From: Halioglobus sp.
GTDB lineage: Bacteria; Pseudomonadota; Gammaproteobacteria; Pseudomonadales; Halieaceae
Reading direction: 5' to 3'
DNA: 43,649 nt
Assembly (NCBI GenBank): GCA_020443325.1
Contig: JAGRIK010000146.1
Span: 1-43,649, forward strand
The position numbers and the translations under genes were made by a program. This document shows, one piece after another, positions 17,888 to 26,377 of the stretch. The notes beneath the pieces were generated by a model. The model saw nothing but the letters and a program-made list of their open reading frames with translations, was not told the origin of the DNA and searched no databases. Position 1 is the first letter of the stretch. Each line of letters starts with the position of its first letter.

Positions 17888-18583
17888 ATGATCGATCTCC
17901 CACAGCCAGAGGAATGCCTGGCCCCCAGCCGTTTTATCGACAGCGAACACCCGTCTATCGTGGCGCTGGCCACATCGCTGGCTGAACCCGCCGCCGGAGA
18001 GGTCGCCAATGCCGTCAGCCTTTACTACTGGGTGCGGGATCAGGTGCGCTACAACCCCTACCGAGTGGGCACTTCGCCGCAGGCCTATCTCGCCAGCGCC
18101 ACACTGGCAGCCGGCGAGAGCTGGTGCGTTCCCAAGGCATTATTGTTGGCCGCACTGTGTCGTGCGCAGGAAATTCCCGCCAGAGTAGGCTACGCGGACG
18201 TGCGCAATCACCTGTCTACCGAGCGCCTGCGGCAGTCCATGCAAACCGATGTCTTTTACTACCACGGCTATACCTCACTCTTTCTCGAGGGCCGCTGGGT
18301 CAAGGCAACGCCGGCGTTCAATATTGAGCTGTGCGAGAAGTTTTCACTGCGGCCTCTGGAGTTCAATGGCCGGGAGGACAGCCTCTACCACGAGTTCGAT
18401 GTTGCAGGTAATCGGCACATGGAATACCTCAATGATCGCGGCGAGTACCTGGATCTTCCGTTCGATGACCTGATGACAACCATGCGAACACATTATCCGG
18501 GCTTGCTCGCCGCGGCGGAAAGCAAGGGTATGTCCCGCGCTGGTGAATGGGATGCCGATGTGGAACTCGAGACTCGGGGGTAA
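17888..18583 (+). CDS. Transglutaminase-like (papain-fold) protein
   Basis: A cytosolic 231-residue protein with a transglutaminase/protease-like core. SLYYWVRDQVRYNPY leads into the catalytic-Cys segment GESWCVPKALLLAALCRAQ (Cys80), and the catalytic-His segment YHGYTSLFLEGRWVKATPAFN follows (His126). The third residue of the triad is less clear. Many bacterial members of this family act as peptidases or amidases, and the substrate is unknown. No signal peptide is visible. Located 73 nt after the heme protein on the same strand, with no strong Shine-Dalgarno. Alternatively an arylamine or peptidase-like relative of the same fold. Confidence 0.75.
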   Translation: MIDLPQPEECLAPSRFIDSEHPSIVALATSLAEPAAGEVANAVSLYYWVRDQVRYNPYRVGTSPQAYLASATLAAGESWCVPKALLLAALCRAQEIPARVGYADVRNHLSTERLRQSMQTDVFYYHGYTSLFLEGRWVKATPAFNIELCEKFSLRPLEFNGREDSLYHEFDVAGNRHMEYLNDRGEYLDLPFDDLMTTMRTHYPGLLAAAESKGMSRAGEWDADVELETRG

Positions 18584-18719
18584 TCAACCTGTGTTTTGTC
18601 GAACCGTGCTTGAACCAGACGAACCCACCCACTAACGACTACCACGTCAAGTACTATGCGTACGCACTCATGCGCCGACGCTGCGATGGCGACATCACTG
18701 GAGCAGACTCCTGAGCGAA

Positions 18720-18870
18720 TTGACCGGAACTTGAGAAATATGCCCGGAAAATACTTTTCATTGAGCTTTTTGCCCGTTATGCTGCCCAGTAATCATCAGT
18801 TCCGGCCAAAATGCGGACATAAAGACATATTCCGGGCATATTTCTCAAGCTCCGGCCAAATTTCGGCAAA
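18720..18870. repeat. Operator-like inverted and direct repeat array upstream of fic
   Basis: Two 30-nt arms (18720-18749 and 18830-18859) are inverted repeats matching at 28 of 30 positions across an 80-nt spacer. Shorter shared units occur inside. TTGAGNNNNNTGCCCG appears on plus at 18731 and 18761 (30 bp apart) and on minus at 18833-18848. TCCGGCCAAA appears on plus at 18801 and 18851 (50 bp apart), with a diverged minus copy at 18720-18730. The array ends just before the fic start. It looks like a cooperative operator or a transposable/MITE-like relic; sequence alone cannot decide. Confidence 0.8.
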
Positions 18871-18876
18871 GGGCCC

Positions 18877-20421
18877 ATGACTCGAAAACTAGGCTATAGC
18901 CAGCTCATCACCCGCTACGGCTTGCGTGCCCTGCCGCTCGCGGAGGAAGCCCAACTGGCCAGCGGCATCAAAGGCAGGGAGAGCCGCCAGCAGGGCGGCC
19001 GCCGCGTCAACTTGTTTGAACCCAAGTACCAACCCGAGGACACGCTGGCCGGGCATCTGCAATTTGCCCTGCGTTACGAAGGTATCAACCTGCAAGTATT
19101 GGCCCTGCTTTTCGCCGAAGCCGGGGAACAGGAACTGACGCAATGGATTACCGCCAACCCTGAATCCCGCTATGCCCGCAGTGCGTGCTATTTATACGAG
19201 TGGCTCTCGGGCAGGCAACTGCCGGTAGCCAACCCAGTCTCGCCCCGCGCCAGCTATGTCCAGCTCGCAGACCCCCTGTTGCAATTGGCCCTGCCGCAGG
19301 GCGACCGCGACAAGCGCTTCCGCGTCCGGAACAACCTGCCCGGCACCCGGGATTTTTGCCCGCTGGTGCGCATGTCGCCCTACCTGCAGGGCATGCTCGC
19401 CACCGATCTGCGCCGCGTTACTGCCGAAACCCTGGCTCGCTACGATCAGGACTTGCTGCATCGCGCTGCCGCCTACCTGTATTTAAAGGAAACCCAAGCG
19501 TCCTTTGAGGTAGAGCTCGAGAAACCCTCCCCGCAAAAAACCCAGCGCTTCGCCGACCTGCTGCGCCAGGCCGACACCCGAACGCCCCTGAGCGAAGAGC
19601 GGCTGCTGGACCTGCAGCATGCCGCCCTGGACCCTCGGTTCCACGAGTTCACCTGGCGCGGTATCCAGAACTGGGTGGGCAAGGACCTTGGCTACCGCAA
19701 GCAGGTCGATTTAGTGCCACCGCGCCCCGAGGATGTCCCCGCCCTGATGCAGGGTTTGCTGTCACTCGCGCAGGAGTACCAGTCTATGGGGAATGGCACC
19801 ATCATGAACAGCCCCGATCCAGTGCTGATGGCGGCTGCCATCGCCTTCGGTTTCGTCTATATTCACCCATTGATGGACGGGAACGGTCGCATCCACCGGT
19901 ACCTGATCCACGACGTACTGGCCAAAGCCGGCTTTACGCCACGGGGGATTGTGTTGCCGGTCTCGGCCGTCATCCTGGCCAGCCTAGATGAGTACATCGC
20001 CACGCTAGAGCAGTTCTCGCGGCCGATCAACCAACTGACAGATTTCGACCCTGACCAGCCACAGCTCCCAGCCACCGGCAACGACGCACTCTATTTCCGC
20101 TACCCCGACCTGACGGCCCAGGCCGAATTTCTGTATAAATCCTTGGAGCGCACGGTTACCCACGATCTGGAACAGGAGATCGACTACCTGCTCGGCTTTG
20201 ACCGGGCCAGCAAGGCGCTGAACAACCTGCTCGACTGGCCCGCCCACAGCCTTGAGCTGTTCATCCGCGTTGTGCATGAAAACGGCGGCAGCCTGTCAGC
20301 CAACAAGCGCAAAAGCCATTTCGCCTGGATGCGGGACGATGAAATTCAGACAGCCGAGACGCAGGTCATTGCTGCCTTCAACAGTATTCAGGACGCAACA
20401 TCCAATAATGAGGTGGTCTAA
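18877..20421 (+). CDS. Fic-domain protein (putative AMP transferase) with C-terminal DNA-binding-like region
   Basis: A 514-residue protein. The active-site motif HPLMDGNGRIHR (330-341) matches the Fic consensus HPFxxGNGRxxR, with Leu in place of Phe. An upstream flap segment, PVLMAAAIAFGFVYI, precedes it. Fic enzymes usually transfer AMP from ATP to a target hydroxyl. Near residues 61-72, LQFALRYEGINL has a Glu-Gly resembling the inhibitory helix of class II Fics, but with Ala at the usual Ser/Thr. The C-terminus (ELFIRVVHENGGSLSANKRKSHF) resembles a winged-helix tail. No antitoxin gene is adjacent. The start follows GGGCCC only, a weak Shine-Dalgarno, and sits at the edge of the repeat array. 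Confidence 0.85.
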   Translation: MTRKLGYSQLITRYGLRALPLAEEAQLASGIKGRESRQQGGRRVNLFEPKYQPEDTLAGHLQFALRYEGINLQVLALLFAEAGEQELTQWITANPESRYARSACYLYEWLSGRQLPVANPVSPRASYVQLADPLLQLALPQGDRDKRFRVRNNLPGTRDFCPLVRMSPYLQGMLATDLRRVTAETLARYDQDLLHRAAAYLYLKETQASFEVELEKPSPQKTQRFADLLRQADTRTPLSEERLLDLQHAALDPRFHEFTWRGIQNWVGKDLGYRKQVDLVPPRPEDVPALMQGLLSLAQEYQSMGNGTIMNSPDPVLMAAAIAFGFVYIHPLMDGNGRIHRYLIHDVLAKAGFTPRGIVLPVSAVILASLDEYIATLEQFSRPINQLTDFDPDQPQLPATGNDALYFRYPDLTAQAEFLYKSLERTVTHDLEQEIDYLLGFDRASKALNNLLDWPAHSLELFIRVVHENGGSLSANKRKSHFAWMRDDEIQTAETQVIAAFNSIQDATSNNEVV

Positions 20422-20550
20422 CAGATCTGCACAACCCAGTTAAGGGATAATACCCACAACTGGAGATCAACGAACACAAGAAAGAAATACCCGATGGGAT
20501 TCAAGCTGAATGCTATCAGCTTGGGGCAGAGTCCTACAAAAAGGAGAAAA

Positions 20551-20626
20551 TGGTGGGCCGTGCTGGATTCGAACCAGCGACCAATTGGTTAAAAGCCAAC
20601 TGCTCTACCAACTGAGCTAACGGCCC
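20551..20626 (-). tRNA. tRNA-Lys (anticodon TTT)
   Basis: Read on the minus strand, a 76-nt cloverleaf begins GGGCCGTTAGCTCAGTTGG and ends in ACGGCCCACCA with encoded CCA. The anticodon loop CTTTTAA gives TTT, lysine. The T-arm GCTGGTTCGAATCCAGC and 7-bp acceptor pairing are intact. In many gammaproteobacteria a tRNA-Lys follows queC; here a sulfotransferase gene separates them. Confidence 0.97.
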
Positions 20627-20730
20627 CAGAAGGAGCACGGTATGGTACGGATTTGAGCTAAAAACTCAAGTGCTTTTTTGAGGAAAATCATACCCCTGCG
20701 GTGAAATGCGTTCGCTGTGGCGGTATGCCT

Positions 20731-21936
20731 CTAGGAGGCGATACTGCCGCTCGCGGCTGTCGCGACCGGAATATCCAGTGCGTGCTCCGGGTGCAGGCGG
20801 TAGAGCCAGAAACGCTTCTCGACCATCACACTGAACCTGACCGATGCAGGTTTGCGGGGCAGATCGTCCGGAACGACCAACCTGGCGGGTATTTCGATGG
20901 ACTCACCGGGCCCCACCATGACGTCCACCGGCGAGCGCGGCGTTGGGCGCTCAATGATCTCGCCCTGCTCATCCAGTAATTTGTAGCTGATGGCGATGCG
21001 GTCTTCGCATTCCGGGTTGAGAAACTCCCGCGAGCCATTGCGCACACGGAGGTTGAAAGTGGACCTGCCCTGCTGTGCCTCTTCCTTCGGGTCGACCGCG
21101 CTCAGCTCGAGCTTGCGCCATGCCATATCGGAGAATGCGCGCTGCCGGGCGTCCGCGAAATACAGCGCGCTCGCGAGCAGCATCTCCCTGTCAGGCATAT
21201 TGCAGTAGAGACCGTCGTGCTGTTGCTGCACATAATCGTACAGCTTCATATCCTCAGCACCGTACTCAAGGATTTGCTCGACCACACCGGGCTCCGACAG
21301 AATATCGTCCTCGCCGGTTGGCACCGAGATATTGGTTCGCACCTCACGCGTCTCCGGCCACTGGAAGGTGGTGCCCAGCGTATCCAGCAGGGCGCCCAGG
21401 TGGGTGGAATTACCGATAAGGAAATTGCCGCTCTGGAGTGTCTCCAGCGTAGCCTCGAAGGTAGCTGGCCCCGTGCTCAGGTAGCGGCACTGGTCGTTGT
21501 GTACCGCCTCCCTGAAGGGTTTGCAGCGCTCGATACTGCGGAGCAGGCTCTCAGGCACGATGCCCTGGCGCACCCACTGCTCCTTCAGCCGCTGGCGCTC
21601 GGCGATATTGCCTTCCGAGCCGCCCTCTTCCGGGCGCGTAAAATAGGAGAACAGCGACCGGGCACGCTCTACCGGGTGCCGCAATGCGGCAAAATAAAGA
21701 TGCGCGGCTCCGGGGGGGTAAAAACTCAGCGGCTGGTGCCCGCCGAGGAACAGTTTATCGGCGACGGCGCTCTCCTTGAAACGCTGTCTGCCCAGGAGTC
21801 CATCGTCTTCGACAAACCAGTGCATGCGCTCGGGGCCGTAAACCACCTTGATGGTCTCGCGCAGTGAACTGCCAGCGGTTTTTGGAATGTGCAGGCAGAC
21901 CAGCCGCGGCGACCTCACCCCCGTCGATGCCGTCAT
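20731..21936 (-). CDS. Sulfotransferase-family protein
   Basis: A 401-residue protein. HIPKTAGSSLR (16-26) is the 5'-phosphosulfate-binding loop of PAPS-dependent sulfotransferases, and LRHPVERARSLFSYF (85-99) is the 3'-phosphate-binding helix with Arg86 and Ser94. These motifs are intact, so PAPS-dependent sulfation of a carbohydrate, lipid or other acceptor is likely. The C-terminal third (about residues 290-401) is beta-rich and unassigned. No signal peptide is seen. It sits between queC and tRNA-Lys in the same direction, apparently inserted into an otherwise common gene order. The acceptor is not predictable. Confidence 0.85.
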   Translation of the reverse strand: MTASTGVRSPRLVCLHIPKTAGSSLRETIKVVYGPERMHWFVEDDGLLGRQRFKESAVADKLFLGGHQPLSFYPPGAAHLYFAALRHPVERARSLFSYFTRPEEGGSEGNIAERQRLKEQWVRQGIVPESLLRSIERCKPFREAVHNDQCRYLSTGPATFEATLETLQSGNFLIGNSTHLGALLDTLGTTFQWPETREVRTNISVPTGEDDILSEPGVVEQILEYGAEDMKLYDYVQQQHDGLYCNMPDREMLLASALYFADARQRAFSDMAWRKLELSAVDPKEEAQQGRSTFNLRVRNGSREFLNPECEDRIAISYKLLDEQGEIIERPTPRSPVDVMVGPGESIEIPARLVVPDDLPRKPASVRFSVMVEKRFWLYRLHPEHALDIPVATAASGSIAS

Positions 21937-22062
21937 GATCCAAACCCGGTGCTATCGATGCCGTGCCCCTGAACGGGACGCCCTGCATTCAGCTTGTCTC
22001 GCCTGTAATCGTTGTCCTGCATGCGGCCCTCGTGCCAATTCCTACCCGGCGCCTAGCATACA

Positions 22063-22761
22063 CTAGAGGCCCCCTGCGGGGTACCGGCGATAGCGCGTGG
22101 GGTCTTCCAGGCCAGCATCGATAAAGCCCTGGCGACGCAGGCGGCAGCTGTCGCATTTTCCGCAGGCCAGCCCGTCTTCAGTGACCTGGTAGCAGGACAC
22201 TGTGAGCGCATAATCCACACCGAGGGCCGCTCCCGCGCGAATAATTTCGCCTTTTGTGAGGTTCATCAACGGGGTGTGCACGGTAATCTTTTGCCCTTCA
22301 ACACCAGCCTTCGTGGCGAGGTTGGCCATGCGCTCGAATGCCGCGATGTATTCCGGCCGACAATCCGGGTAACCGGAATAATCAACGGCATTGACACCGA
22401 TGAAAATATCATGGGCGCCCAGAACCTCCGCCCACCCCAGTGCGATGGACAGGAAAATCGTATTTCGCGCAGGGACATAGGTGATCGGAATCCCCTGGGT
22501 TTCCTCCTCCGGCACGGCAATTGACAGGTCCGTGAGCGCAGAGCCGCCTATGCTGTCCAGGTTCAGTTTGACCACCTTGTGTTCGACATCGCCCAGCGCG
22601 ACAGAGACGCGCTCGGCGGCCAGCAACTCACCGCGGTGGCGCTGGCCGTAATCAAAGCTGAGGGTATAACAGGCGTATCCCTGGGACAGCGCCATGGCCA
22701 GTACCGTGGTGGAATCCAGTCCGCCCGAGACCAGGATAACCGCGCGCTTTTGCTCAGTCAT
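22063..22761 (-). CDS. queC: 7-cyano-7-deazaguanine synthase
   Basis: QueC converts 7-carboxy-7-deazaguanine to preQ0 using ATP and ammonia, in the cytosol, on the queuosine path. The 232-residue protein has the PP-loop SGGLDST (12-18) and [11 protein letters not shown]. The C-terminal zinc cluster is [20 protein letters not shown] with four Cys. Length is typical. The start is 5 nt after the queE stop, so the two genes are almost certainly co-transcribed and catalyse successive steps. Its stop is followed by 126 nt before the sulfotransferase gene. Confidence 0.96.
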   Translation of the reverse strand: MTEQKRAVILVSGGLDSTTVLAMALSQGYACYTLSFDYGQRHRGELLAAERVSVALGDVEHKVVKLNLDSIGGSALTDLSIAVPEEETQGIPITYVPARNTIFLSIALGWAEVLGAHDIFIGVNAVDYSGYPDCRPEYIAAFERMANLATKAGVEGQKITVHTPLMNLTKGEIIRAGAALGVDYALTVSCYQVTEDGLACGKCDSCRLRRQGFIDAGLEDPTRYRRYPAGGL

Positions 22762-22766
22762 ATCGC

Positions 22767-23453
22767 TCAGTGCCCCGGTTCGTCATTCCACAGCAGCTTA
22801 TGCAGCTGCAGTTGCATTCTGACAGGCAAATTGTCCGCGAGAATCCACTCGGCCAGTTGCCGCCCCTCCAACTGCCCAAAACTGGGTGAAAACAGGATGT
22901 CGGCGACCCGCTCCTGCAGGCGGTACTCATCGACCTTAAAGCGCGCCCACTCGTAGTCCGCACGGTCACAAATCACAAACTTGACCTGGTCGTGCGCCCG
23001 CAACAGCGGAATATTGTTGTAGTCATTGCGCTGCATTTCGCCGGAAGCGGGTGTTTTTAAATCCAGTACGGTCACCACCCGCGAGTCAACGCCGTCCAGG
23101 GTCATGGCGCCTCCTGTTTCCAGCGAGACTTCATAGCCGCTGTCACAAAGCGTCGCCAACAACGGCAGGCAGTTGGGTTGGGCGAGTGGCTCGCCGCCGG
23201 TGACGGTTACATAGCGCGGTGAGTACGCCGCTACTCTGCGGGCAATGTCTGCAATGGCGTGCATTTCACCCCCACTGAAGGCGTATTCGGTATCGCAATA
23301 GACACAGCGCAGTGGGCAGCCCGTGAGGCGCACAAAAACGGTGGGGAGACCGACGGTGCGCGCCTCTCCCTGCAGTGAGTAGAAGATTTCTGTGATGCGC
23401 AGTGCCGGTTCCACCTGGGACAGTGGGCCGGCAGCATTCTTGGCGTTGGGCAT
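22767..23453 (-). CDS. queE: 7-carboxy-7-deazaguanine synthase (radical SAM)
   Basis: QueE is a radical-SAM enzyme that rearranges 6-carboxy-tetrahydropterin to 7-carboxy-7-deazaguanine for queuosine precursor synthesis. [19 protein letters not shown] contains the CX3CX2C cluster that binds the [4Fe-4S] centre. A following [18 protein letters not shown] holds the GGE SAM-binding element. Length (228 residues) is normal. The start is uncertain: ATG at 23453 (MPNAKN) or GTG two codons earlier at 23459; no strong Shine-Dalgarno discriminates. It is just downstream of cpoB (19-nt gap from this start) and upstream of queC. Confidence 0.95.
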   Translation of the reverse strand: MPNAKNAAGPLSQVEPALRITEIFYSLQGEARTVGLPTVFVRLTGCPLRCVYCDTEYAFSGGEMHAIADIARRVAAYSPRYVTVTGGEPLAQPNCLPLLATLCDSGYEVSLETGGAMTLDGVDSRVVTVLDLKTPASGEMQRNDYNNIPLLRAHDQVKFVICDRADYEWARFKVDEYRLQERVADILFSPSFGQLEGRQLAEWILADNLPVRMQLQLHKLLWNDEPGH

Positions 23454-23471
23454 TGTCACATAACCGCAGAA

Positions 23472-24473
23472 CTAGTAGTTCTGGGCTATGAAATCCCTGG
23501 CTAACTTCACGACGGCGTTGTTGGTGCCCTCGTACTGGACGATCACAAGATCCAGGTACTCTTTGGCCTTTTCGCGATTGCCCTTCAGGAACTGCACTTT
23601 ACCCAGCTTATACAGTGCATCCGGTGCCTTGCTGTTCTCCGGGTACTGGCTCAATAACAGCGCAAACGACTGCCGCGCCGCTTCCAGGTCCGGCGGTTGC
23701 TTCACCAGGTACAACTCGCCCAACCAGTAATGGGCATTGGCGGCGTAGACTCCGCCCGGATAACGCTGCAGGAATTGCTGGAACGCCGGGATAGCCTGTT
23801 CGAACTGCCGACCCTGCACCAGCGCATAGGCTGCGCGGTACGCGTCAGCTTCTCCGGGCTGTTCTACACCCGGTGTTGAGGGGGGTGCCTCCGGGGCGCT
23901 CGGCGTACCAGCCGCATTGATACCCTCTGTAGGAGCCGGGCTCGGTGCCTGGGCTGAGGGGGCAGCCGATGGTGCGGGTGCACCGCCACTGCCAAGCCGT
24001 TTGTCCAGATCCATATACCGCTGCAAGCTCTGTTCCTTGAGCGTGCTCAACTCGTAAGCCTGCTCCTCAACCCTGCCGTTGAGGCGCATGACTTCCTGCT
24101 GCAATTGCTGAATCTGGAGGAATAGATTACCCATCTCCGAACCACCCGTCGCACTGCCGCTGACAGGCGCTGGAGCAGTAGCTTGCGCCGGTGCGGAGGA
24201 AACCGGTGCAATACCGGAAGTGGCCGTCGGCGCATTGTTCACACCGTAACTGGTGGCGGGATACGCCTGCGCAGGCTGGGCACCATAGGGGTCGTTATTG
24301 ACGGGAGCCGCGCTGCCAGTGCTGGAAGAATACCCACCACCTGCCGCCTGCGCCGCTGCACGCTCGGCTTCCACATCCACATAGCCCTGCTGGGCACAGG
24401 CCATCAAGCACAACGGGCCGGTCAAGATGACCAGCCCGCTCGTTACCAGCAATTTCCGGAAAGATAAATGCAT
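23472..24473 (-). CDS. cpoB: Tol-Pal system protein CpoB (YbgF)
   Basis: Periplasmic CpoB/YbgF, 333 residues, which coordinates peptidoglycan synthesis with outer-membrane constriction through TolA. An N-terminal signal region (LLVTSGLVILTGPLCLMAC) is followed by an Ala/Pro/Ser linker, then a short coiled coil (FLQIQQLQQEVMRLNGRVEE), another Ala/Pro linker, and a C-terminal TPR domain from YRAAYALVQGRQFEQAI to the end. LMAC is a weak lipobox candidate, so the protein could be lipidated or simply processed. It starts 3 nt after the pal stop. Confidence 0.93.
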   Translation of the reverse strand: MHLSFRKLLVTSGLVILTGPLCLMACAQQGYVDVEAERAAAQAAGGGYSSSTGSAAPVNNDPYGAQPAQAYPATSYGVNNAPTATSGIAPVSSAPAQATAPAPVSGSATGGSEMGNLFLQIQQLQQEVMRLNGRVEEQAYELSTLKEQSLQRYMDLDKRLGSGGAPAPSAAPSAQAPSPAPTEGINAAGTPSAPEAPPSTPGVEQPGEADAYRAAYALVQGRQFEQAIPAFQQFLQRYPGGVYAANAHYWLGELYLVKQPPDLEAARQSFALLLSQYPENSKAPDALYKLGKVQFLKGNREKAKEYLDLVIVQYEGTNNAVVKLARDFIAQNY

Positions 24474-24476
24474 GGC

Positions 24477-24995
24477 TTACTGGGGCTTCAGCTCTATGCG
24501 ACGGTTCTCCGCCCAGTTAGCTTCACCGGAGCCATAAGCGACAGGACGCTCCTCACCATAACTGATCGTCTCTATACGCATGCTGGAAATACCGTTGGCC
24601 ACCATGTAGTCACGCACGGAGTTGGCGCGACGCTCGCCCAATGCCATGTTGTACTCGCGGGTACCGCGCTCATCGGTATGACCTTCGAGGCGAATATTCT
24701 CGGTATTGCGGTGCAACAACGCGATGTGCGCGTTGACGGCGCTGAGGGCTTCCGGCGTCAGGGTAGAGCTGTCATATTCGAAATAAAACACGTTCCCGAC
24801 GGCGGCAGCGGCCTCTTCAAGGCGTGCCATTTCGGCAGCGGAGGCGGCTTGCTGAGCTGAATGCGCTGCAGCAGCGGCTGCAGCGGCGGCAGCGGCGGCT
24901 TCGTCCTGCTCTGTGGTGTCACTACCAGAACAAGCGACCAACAGAGCTGCAGCGAACAGCAATGCGACAGTCTTACCAGCAGACAGATATTTCAT
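24477..24995 (-). CDS. pal: Peptidoglycan-associated lipoprotein Pal
   Basis: Outer-membrane lipoprotein of the Tol-Pal complex, binding peptidoglycan through its OmpA-like domain. A lipobox LLVACSGSD lies after the signal peptide, then an alanine-rich tether, then the OmpA-like core: FYFEYDSSTLTPEAL, EGHTDERGTREYNMALGERR and GEERPV. The start at 24995 is preferred over one seven codons earlier because GGAAGAAGGATT precedes it at close spacing. It follows tolB after 83 nt. The poly-alanine run (about thirteen residues) is longer than usual. Length 172. Confidence 0.95.
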   Translation of the reverse strand: MKYLSAGKTVALLFAAALLVACSGSDTTEQDEAAAAAAAAAAAAHSAQQAASAAEMARLEEAAAAVGNVFYFEYDSSTLTPEALSAVNAHIALLHRNTENIRLEGHTDERGTREYNMALGERRANSVRDYMVANGISSMRIETISYGEERPVAYGSGEANWAENRRIELKPQ

Positions 24996-25078
24996 AATCC
25001 TTCTTCCTTCGTTCAATCTTACATTGGTTATTGGTTAATGGGTGGTGCATCTACGCAACACTCAGCTACCTATCTCTT

Positions 25079-26377
25079 TCAGCGGCTCAGGTAGGGAGAC
25101 CAAGCGGGCTCCCGCACATCACCCTCGCGGGCTGGCAGCCTGAATTTTGCGTCTCCGTCCACAGCGACTGCAGCGAGAATGCCGCGCTCTGCGTATTTGG
25201 TGGCGTACAATACCATAGAGCCATTGGGTGCGATACTGGGACTTTCATCCAGTTCGGTCGAAGTTAACGGCGTCAGGCGGTTGGTTACCAGGTCCAGCAC
25301 AGCGATCTGGAAGCGTCCATCCTGCTGGTGCACCATAACCACGCTGCGGCCGTCCTGCGATACCCGGGCGCGGGCATTGTAGCTGCCCTCATGCGTCACG
25401 CGGTCGGTTTTCCCGGTGCGCAGGTCGTAGCGGTAAATCTGTGGCTTGCCGCCCCGGTCAGAAGTGAACAGCAGGGATTGGCCGTCCGGCATCCAGGTCG
25501 GCTCGGTATCAATGGCGTAGTGGCGGACAATCTGCGTCAGTTGCTTGGTCGCCAGATCCATCAGGTAGATATCGGGGTTGCCGTCCTTGGACAGCGTCAT
25601 CGCCATGGTTTTCCCGTCCGGAGACCAGGCCGGCGCCCCATTCAGCCCCTTGAAGTTGGTCAATTGCTGGCGGCGTCCCGTGGCGAGTTCCTGCCGGTAG
25701 ATCGCGGGCCTGCCGGTTTCAAAACTCACGTAGGCAATATCCTTGCCGTCCGGCGACCACGTGGGCGCCAGCAGTGGCTCCTGTGTTTCAAGCAGCACAA
25801 TGGGACGCGCACCATCGGAGTCCGACATGGTCAGGCGGGAGTAATCCTTACCACCGGGGTTGCGGGTGACCGAGATATATAGCAGTTTCGTCGCAAACGC
25901 GCCGCGCACACCGGTGAGATGCTCGTAAATCTCGTCCGCAATTCTATGAGCCAGCATGCGGGCATCGCTGACCGGTCCGGCCTCATAGCCGGAAAAAACC
26001 TTCTTCTGGCTTATGACATCAAAGAGCTCGTAGTCGACTCGCAGCTGCGGGCCATTCATCGATTCCCGCCCGATCAGCAGGTACCGCACATTGATAGCAC
26101 TCCAGTCGCGGAAGAACACCTCTGACTCTGTGCTGGGACGACTCAGCATATCCGTGCGCGCTACCGGCAGGAACTGGCCGCTGCGCGCAAGATCGCCATC
26201 CACGATCTCGGCGAGATCCTCTTGCGGGAATCCAGTCCCCTGCCGGGCGAAGGGCACGATAGCGATCGGGGTCGCGTCGCGGTTTCCCTCGTCAATCACG
26301 ATGGAGATCTGCGCTGTGGCGCCGGCGGCAATCGCGGCCAGTACGACAGCCGTTAGTACAGCAATTAAGTGTTTCAT
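25079..26377 (-). CDS. tolB: Tol-Pal beta-propeller protein TolB
   Basis: Periplasmic TolB, 432 residues. A signal peptide ([16 protein letters not shown]) precedes an N-terminal domain with [10 protein letters not shown] and then a six-bladed beta-propeller with repeated [22 protein letters not shown] blades. It binds Pal and the TolA C-terminus and is released on proton-motive cycling. Its ATG overlaps the tolA stop by one nt (TGATG), so translation is coupled. Nothing unusual is seen in the propeller. Confidence 0.96.
   Translation of the reverse strand: MKHLIAVLTAVVLAAIAAGATAQISIVIDEGNRDATPIAIVPFARQGTGFPQEDLAEIVDGDLARSGQFLPVARTDMLSRPSTESEVFFRDWSAINVRYLLIGRESMNGPQLRVDYELFDVISQKKVFSGYEAGPVSDARMLAHRIADEIYEHLTGVRGAFATKLLYISVTRNPGGKDYSRLTMSDSDGARPIVLLETQEPLLAPTWSPDGKDIAYVSFETGRPAIYRQELATGRRQQLTNFKGLNGAPAWSPDGKTMAMTLSKDGNPDIYLMDLATKQLTQIVRHYAIDTEPTWMPDGQSLLFTSDRGGKPQIYRYDLRTGKTDRVTHEGSYNARARVSQDGRSVVMVHQQDGRFQIAVLDLVTNRLTPLTSTELDESPSIAPNGSMVLYATKYAERGILAAVAVDGDAKFRLPAREGDVREPAWSPYLSR

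Noticed and set aside
18584-18719. Duplicate of the tRNA-Lys 3' end as an attachment site beside fic
   Set aside because: Only short chance matches were found and there is no integrase; a genomic island border cannot be supported.
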